Source of the DNA: Dama dama
Lineage: Eukaryota > Chordata > Mammalia > Artiodactyla > Cervidae
DNA length: 64,000 nucleotides
Direction of reading: 5' to 3'
Assembly: GCF_033118175.1 (NCBI RefSeq)
Contig: NC_083693.1
Span: 57,901,981 to 57,965,980 of the forward strand
Shown: one piece after another, positions 58,383 through 64,000 of the stretch
How positions within the stretch are numbered: position 1 is the stretch's first letter
Layout: the number at the start of each line of letters is the position of its first letter
Notes under the pieces: generated by a model
The model's input: only the letters and a program-made list of their open reading frames with translations
Told to the model about the DNA's origin: nothing
Database searches by the model: none
Position numbers and translations under genes: made by a program

Positions 58383-59293
58383 AGAGGTCAACATGATAAA
58401 TAGTAAGACATTTGGATTTAGTCGCTGTTTATGAAAATTGTGTCTGCCACTGACATTGTCAACATTTACCTCACCATTTTTCAGGTAAATAGTTTCAGTT
58501 CTGTCATGGTGATCAACATTAGCCATTAATTTATACCATTGTTTGGATGTTTGAAAAATGAAACAAATTACATGTGTGTGATTAGTATTCATTTTACCAA
58601 TCATAAATTTGTTTAGGCATGCCATTAACCTGCTAGAATTTTGTTTAAATGGTAACACCTACTTACTATTCATAGTGGCATTAGTTCTGATTTTAGAAGA
58701 CATTGAGCAATAATATTATAATGAAAATTAAGCAATTTTAGGTACTGCCAAAGTAGCATTCTGGAAAAGGCAAATACTTCCTAATAGTTGAGTTCTCAAC
58801 TAATAAAAATTTTTTAAATCTATATTATTTAAGCTTCATTTGAATATTGACATTTTGAAATTTTAAATGGAGCCATTACAATTCAATTGAAAGCTAAATT
58901 ATAATACTTCACTTTCTGTCAATAGCTTGGAAAAAAAATAGATAAATTCAGTACAAATACTTGATATAGAATCACAGCTTCTATGTGAACATTTATAACT
59001 GTAAAACACTAGAAGCTATGTTGAAAAATACTCAATTCAAGATCCAGAGAAAAGAAACCAAGTGCAACATAGTCCATTTTAATAGTTTTCTTTAAAAAGT
59101 ATAATTTATGAGAGAATATTTCCATGAACATAGGTTAAGAAAGTATTCTTAATAGAACACAAAAGTGCATGAACTGGAAAGAGATATATTGTAACTAAGA
59201 TATTTTCATTAATTGACACCATTAAGGTAGTGGTTAAATTGCAAGCTATATAACAGGCAATATATTTCCATTATTTGTAACCAACAAAGAGCT
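58383..59293. other. unassigned AT-rich DNA
   Basis: A 134-codon open frame on the minus strand (58658-58254) begins in this stretch and has no recognisable domain; I do not call it a gene. Confidence 0.4.
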
Positions 59294-59303
59294 TAGAAAA
59301 CAT

Positions 59304-59515
59304 AAAAAGTGAAAGTGTTAGTCGCTCAGTTGTGTCCCATTCTTTGCAACCCCATGATCTGTAGCCAGCAAAGCTCTACTGTCCATGGAATTCTCCAGGC
59401 TAGAATATTGGAGTGGGTAGCCATTCCCTTTTCCATGGGATTTTCCCGACCCAGGGATCAAACCCAGGTCTCCCAGATTGCAGATTCTTTACCATCTGAG
59501 CTACCAGGGAAGCCC
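59304..59515 (-). mobile_element. Bov-tA SINE with 10-bp TSD
   Basis: Antisense, ending GAGCTACCAGGGAAGCCC. TAGAAAACAT at 59294-59303 and TAGAAAGCAT at 59516-59525, one mismatch. Confidence 0.93.
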
Positions 59516-59529
59516 TAGAAAGCATGGAG

Positions 59530-59913
59530 AACTTATATAAATCAAAAGGTAGAAAGAAACTAGTCCACAAAATGGGCAAAATAATTCAATGGACAGATAG
59601 CATTAGCAAATAGATACATGAAGGCATGTTCAATTCTTTAGTCATCAGAGAAATCCAAGCTGTAGTTACAGTGAAATAACACTGCACATGCAACTGAATG
59701 GTAAAAAATATGGAACAAATGAGTAAATACATGAAAAATTAAAAATAGACAGTGGTAAATATAGGTAAGAATGTAAGCAATAGCAAATCTCATACTCTGC
59801 AGGTGATACTATCAACTGATGTAAAATTCTACCAAACTGTAATAGTGTAAACTCATTCAACTTCTTTGAAAAATTATCAGTATCTTCTGAAACTCAAAAG
59901 TTTTATATTGCTT
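59530..59913 (+). mobile_element. old L1M ORF2 fragment, first part
   Basis: AAAATGGGCAAAATAATTCA, TTAGTCATCAGAGAAATCCA and CTCATACTCTGCAGGTGATA follow L1 ORF2 3' order (AAAATGGGCAAAGGACYTGA, TTAGTCATCAGGGAAATGCA, CTCATACATTGCTGGTGG in consensus). Confidence 0.7.
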
Positions 59914-60120
59914 TACTTCCCTGTGGCTCAGACAGTAAAGAATCTGCCTGCAGCGCGGGAGACCTGGATTTGATCCCCGGGTTGCGAAGATCCTCTGGAG
60001 GAGGTCATGGCAACTCACTCCAGTATTCTTGCCCTGAGAATCCCTATGAACAGAGGAGCCAGGGGGCTACAGTCCATGGGGTCGCAAAGAGCTGGACACG
60101 ACTGAGCAACTACGCACACA
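59914..60120 (+). mobile_element. Bov-tA SINE
   Basis: ACTTCCCTGTGGCTCAGACA to GAGCTGGACACGACTGAGCA, tail with CACACA. Lies within the L1 host or the unit inserted in it. Confidence 0.92.
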
Positions 60121-60640
60121 GCTTACTAATGTTACTGTACTCAGGTCTGGCTGCTTGCCACTCAAAAGTCAATACTCAAGAGGCATGTGTTGGTAGGGAG
60201 GAACGGTTGCTTTAGTTAGAAGGTTAGCAATCTGGGGAGAAGGCATACTTGTGTCCCCGAAAACCAGCTCCCAAGATTCTGCTCAGCCATGACAGTTTTC
60301 AAACGGAAAAAGAAGGGCAGTAATCTCAGTTAATCATTGAGGCAAAAGGTTAAGTTCAGCATCATTTTTTGTGACTGCAGGCTGGCTGAATCCTCACGAT
60401 ATTTCTTCAGATAGTGAGTGTCTTTTGCCCCTGTGGTCTGCCTGCAGGATTGCTAAGGGGCTGATGGGGATTGAGAACTAGTCACTGTTTAACTATTTAA
60501 TTCTTCAATCCTACTTCTTTTAATCTAGGAAAGAATCAAAGGTTAGGCAAGTATTATGTGTCTTTAGTAGAACATAAATCAGGAGTTAGGTTAAATGTTA
60601 CCTAGTGATCTCATTTTTATAATTAAGGTTTAAGGGGAAC
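60121..60640 (-). mobile_element. probable LTR, unclassified
   Basis: A 0.5 kb insertion that interrupts the L1 (host sequence resumes near 60641). Read antisense it has LTR-like texture, ending GACCTGAGTACAGTAACA. The exact ends, target duplication and family were not determined. Confidence 0.3.
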
Positions 60641-60835
60641 AGAAATGGACAAACTGGAAAGGGGTAAAAGAATTGCTTTCACTAAAGCATTTCACTCCCA
60701 GATACACATATACCACAAAAGTGCACATTTTTGTGCCATACAACACACATGCCAGAATGTTTGTGGCCGCTTTATTTGTAATAGCTTCCCATTGGAGACC
60801 AAGCAGAATTCCATAAAATATAAAATAAGTTGTGA
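60641..60835 (+). mobile_element. old L1M ORF2 fragment, middle part
   Basis: TTTCACTCCCAGATACACAT, ATGCCAGAATGTTTGTGGCC and GCTTTATTTGTAATAGCTTC continue the L1 ORF2 order from the first part. Confidence 0.65.
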
Positions 60836-60837
60836 TA

Positions 60838-61656
60838 CAGGTATCTGTCAGAGAAATTGTGAGTTCTGTCTCTTACCATCACGGTAAGCAAATATGACAA
60901 TAGTGAGTCATATGAATCTTTTGGTTTCCTGGTTTGTATGAAAGTAATGTTTATATTATATTGTAGTCTGTGAAGTGTGCAAGAGTATTGTCTAAACAAT
61001 GTACATACCTTAATTTAAAATATTTTATTGCTAAAAAAAGGCTAGCTGTCATCTGAGTCTACAGAGTCATAATTGTTTTGTGTGTGGGTGAAGGGCTTGG
61101 CCTCAGTGTTGATGACCACTGACTAGCCTGAGCGGTGGTTGCTAAAGATTGGGGTGGCTGTTGCAATTTTTAAAAATAAGATAACAATGAAGTTTGTTGC
61201 ATTGATTGACTTTTTCTTTTTCTTGAACACTTAGAGGCCTTTGTATAGTTATTAGTCAGCCTAATTCCAATATTATTGTGTCACAGGGAATTGGGAGGAC
61301 CAAGGAGAGGGAGAGAAACTAGGGAATGGCTGGTCAGTGGTGCAGTCAGAATACATTGACCAGTTAAGATTGTCCTCTTATATGGGTGAGATTCCTGGTG
61401 CCCCCAATTATAATAGATCACATCAAAGATAAATGACTGCAGATCACCATGATGAATAAAATAGTGGTGAGAAAGTTTGAACACTGCAAGAATTACCAGA
61501 ATGTGACACAGAGACACAGAATGAGCAAGTGCTATGGAAAAATGGAGGCAGCAGACTTAGTTAGGGCAGGTTTGTCACAATCTGTTTTAAAAAAAACCAC
61601 AATATTTATGAAGTGCTGAAAATCAAAATCAAATGACAATAAAATGAGTATCTCCA
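60838..61656 (-). mobile_element. Tigger1, internally deleted (non-autonomous), TA duplication
   Basis: 819 bp. Left terminus CAGGTATCTGTCAGAGAAAT, right terminus AAAATGAGTATCTCCA, TA at 60836-60837 and 61657-61658. It matches the two ends of the 7514-9879 copy (for example CAATGTACATACCTTAATTT and ATCAAAGATAAATGACTGCA) and lacks the middle 1.5 kb, including most of the transposase. Confidence 0.92.
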
Positions 61657-61850
61657 TATGTTTAAATAATGAATACTCTGCAACTATGAAAACTTAAAAA
61701 AAAAAAAAAAAAACTATGAATCTCACAAGGAAAATAATGAGCAAAAGAAAATGTATCTCAGTACAATACAACCATACACTTATTTGTACATTTTTCTTAT
61801 GAAACTGTACTTTAATAAAAAGATAAATAATTTAGCTCATGATATGATTA
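61657..61850 (+). mobile_element. old L1M ORF2 fragment, last part
   Basis: GAATACTCTGCAACTATGAA and ATGAATCTCACAAGGAAAAT continue the L1 after the Tigger1 insertion. A run of about 19 A lies at 61698-61713 and onwards. Confidence 0.6.
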
Positions 61851-61976
61851 TTACAATGAAACTCAACAAATGTAGTCTGGATGCAAAGAATTTCATCAAT
61901 AAATTGAACTGAATAAGTTTTAAGTTTGTGGAACAATTAGTGAAACAGCTTTCTCATTGCCTGAGGTGATCCCACA

Positions 61977-62832
61977 ATTCAGTTCAGTTCAGTCCCTTAG
62001 TTGTGTCCAACTCTTTGCGATCCATGGACTGCAGCACACCAGGCCTCCCTGTCCATCACCAACTACTGGAGTTTACTCAAACTCATGTCCATTGAGTCGG
62101 TGATGCCATCCAACCATCTCATCCTCTATTGTCCCCTTCTCCTCCTGCCTTCAATCTTTCCCAGCATCAGAGTCTTTTCAAATGAGTCAGCTCTTCCCCT
62201 CAGGGGGCCAAAGTATTGGAGTTTCAGCATCAGTTCTTCCAGTGAATATTAAAGACTGATTTCCCTTAGGATGGACTGGTTGTATCTCCTTGCAGTCCAA
62301 GGGACTCTCAAGAGTCTTCTTCAATACCACAGTTCAAAAGCATCATTTCTTTAGCACTCAGCTTTGTTTATAGTCCAACTCTCACATCCATACATGACTA
62401 CTGGAAAAACCATAGCTTTGACTAGATGGACCTTTGTTGACAAAGTAATGTCTCTGCTTTTTAATATGCTCTCTAGGTTGGTCATAACTTTTCTTCCCAA
62501 AACAAGCGTCTTTTAATTTCATGGCTGCAGTCACCATCTGCGGTGATTTTGCAGCCCCCAAAAATAAAGTCTGTCACTGTTTCCATTGTTTCTCCATCTA
62601 TTTGCCATGAAGTGATGGGACAAGATGCCATGATCTTTGTTTTCTGAATATTGAGCTTTAAGCCAACTTTTTCACTCTCCTCTGTTTAGTTCTTCGTTTT
62701 CTTCCATGAGGGTGGTGTCATCTGCATATCTGAGGTTATTAATATTTCTCCTGGCAATCTTGATTCCAGCTTGTGCTTCATCCAGCTCAACATTTCTCGT
62801 GATGTACTCTGCATATAAGTTAAATATATGGA
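61977..62832 (-). mobile_element. BovB LINE, 5'-truncated, 0.85 kb
   Basis: Antisense, from TTCAGTTCAGTTCAGTCCCT to GCATATAAGTTAAATA. GATCCCACA at 61968-61976 and GGTCCCACA at 62833-62841 flank it, one mismatch. The YADD segment (NLRYADDTTLMEENEEL) is near 62700-62760, next to a small deletion. Confidence 0.92.
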
Positions 62833-62874
62833 GGTCCCACATATAATTTAAAACAACATAAAATAATGTTAAGT

Positions 62875-63074
62875 GAAGTGAAGTGAAAGTCACTCAGTCA
62901 TGTCGGACTCTTTGTGACCTCATGGGCTATTCAGTCCGTGGAATTCTCCAGGCCAGAATACTGGAGTGGGTAGCCTTTCCCTTCTCCAGGGGATCTTCCC
63001 AACCCAGGAATCGAACCCAGGTCTCCTGCATTGCAGGTGGATTCTTTACCAGCTGAGCCACAAGGGAAGCCCAC
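62875..63074 (-). mobile_element. Bov-tA SINE with 13-bp TSD
   Basis: Antisense, subtype with CATGGGCTATTCAGTCCGTG, ending GAGCCACAAGGGAAGCCCAC. Perfect AATAATGTTAAGT at 62862-62874 and 63075-63087. Confidence 0.96.
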
Positions 63075-63087
63075 AATAATGTTAAGT

Positions 63088-63769
63088 AAAAAGATAACAG
63101 TATAGAAGCACTAAATCTCATCATTTAATTGAGTGTAAAGTTCTCAGAATACATGTGTATCTTGCTTTAGTAAAATATTGTCCAATTCACAAAATGTTTA
63201 TTGAATTCTTAAATGTGCAAGAGGCACTTTGATAGGGAAAAAATAAGGAAAAGACCTAGCATTTCTCTCAAGGAAGTAGTCATCAAAATGTAAATTACAG
63301 TAGTATTCACTCTTAAATTTAATATATTTTTACACTTTGATATATACTTTAAAAACAAGGAATAAATAATCATTGTGACAAGGTTTCAGTCTGTGTTCTT
63401 TATATGATTAAAAAAAAAAGGAAAACCCTTTAAAGGTGAAGTTCATGCCTGTGGTTTAAAAAAAAAAAGTATCAGTGTGAGAGCAACTGAAAAGGATTTT
63501 AAGGGATTGGGGAATGGCTGTACTTATTACAGGAAATAATTAAGCTTAAGAGTGAGACAAGGGCACTCCAGGAAAAGATGATTTCTTGAGCTGAAAAGGA
63601 ACTGTTGAAAACTGTGGGATAATTCCAAATAACAGCTGGTCATACTGTTTGCCAGCTTTGTAAAATAAAAATCTGAAAAAAATGTAAGACAAGATCTGGA
63701 AGTTATTGGGCTTATTTTACAATGGAGTTTTCCTTTTTAACTCAGAAGAAGATTACCTATTAATTTATT
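63088..63769. other. unassigned AT-rich DNA
   Basis: Two short A-runs (63411 and 63459); no gene or named repeat. Confidence 0.4.
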
Positions 63770-63885
63770 AGGCAACAGAGGAAGCATCAAACTACTAGTG
63801 ACATTTTATGTATTAGTAAGACAAGAAATTGATCCTTTAGGAAGGCATAATAATAATCTAGATGAGAGTAAATAAGGATGAAAGT
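63770..63885 (-). repeat. possible L2 LINE fragment (antisense)
   Basis: TAATAATCTAGATGAGAGTA and the sequence before it loosely follow the antisense L2 segment containing TAATCCAGGCGAGAGATGAT. Confidence 0.35.
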
Positions 63886-64000
63886 AAATAAGGAAATGAC
63901 TATGAATAGTAAAAGCTATTTTACTTTTACAGAAAAAAATCCAAAAATCATTGTAGAATATATTGATCCTAGTTTTTTTTTTTTATTATGCCATTATTGA

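Noticed and set aside
58254..58658. 134-codon minus-strand open frame
   Set aside because: No domain, no homology I recognise, and it overlaps a MER5-like repeat.

Overview
The window looks like ruminant (bovid) nuclear DNA: AT-rich, no recognisable host exon, and crowded with repeats that together occur only in that group. These are the RTE retrotransposon BovB, the tRNA/BovB-derived Bov-tA and Bov-A SINEs, the older cetartiodactyl CHR-1 SINE, young ruminant L1 3' ends, and two LTRs of endogenous-retrovirus type. Older mammalian repeats (L2, MIR, L1M, Tigger1, MER2-like, hAT MITEs, MLT1-type LTRs) lie beneath them. I see no protein-coding gene, functional RNA gene, CRISPR array or bacterial feature. 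The best reading is an intergenic region or a very long intron. Family names come from memory of consensus sequences, since no search could be run. Many insertion boundaries were fixed by reading target-site duplications (TSDs) directly.

Layout. 0-7 kb: L2 and MIR remnants, a 1.25 kb BovB 3' fragment, a Bov-tA with a perfect TSD, a pair of SINEs sharing one target site, and two more SINEs. 7.5-9.9 kb: a nearly complete Tigger1 DNA transposon on the minus strand with a broken transposase. 10-17 kb: L1 3' ends, low-complexity DNA, a SINE pair, a second plus-strand BovB fragment, L2. 17.2-25.4 kb: a nest. An old L1 carries a solo LTR (AACT target duplication) and a second LTR on the opposite strand, and the second LTR is split by a near full-length 3.6 kb BovB with a 12-bp TSD. 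Another old BovB follows.

25.4-28.6 kb is AT-rich DNA with nothing recognised. 28.7-33.5 kb: a SINE fold-back, then two large minus-strand BovB copies. 33.5-36 kb: an old L1 split by an LTR and SINEs. 36-40 kb: a MER2-like MITE, SINEs, an MLT1-type LTR, a BovB fragment and CHR-1. 40-47 kb: mostly unassigned, with a hairpin, a diverged tandem duplication and old L1. 47.8-53 kb: a BovB fragment, a dense SINE cluster with one SINE inside another, and two short L1 insertions. 53-59 kb: old MITE, L1 and unassigned DNA. 59.3-63.1 kb: an old L1 interrupted by a SINE, a probable LTR and an internally deleted Tigger1, then the last BovB and SINE.

The elements are functionally linked. BovB supplies an endonuclease and reverse transcriptase, and the Bov SINEs share its 3' end (compare the tail of the BovB at 19218 with any SINE here) and are thought to use its machinery. 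Every BovB and Tigger1 coding region in the window is broken, so none should be autonomous. No new biological system is evident. The most useful observations concern insertion mechanics: repeated use of one target site, nesting, a transposon deletion between direct repeats, a possible L1 3' transduction, and a tandem repeat in an LTR promoter region.
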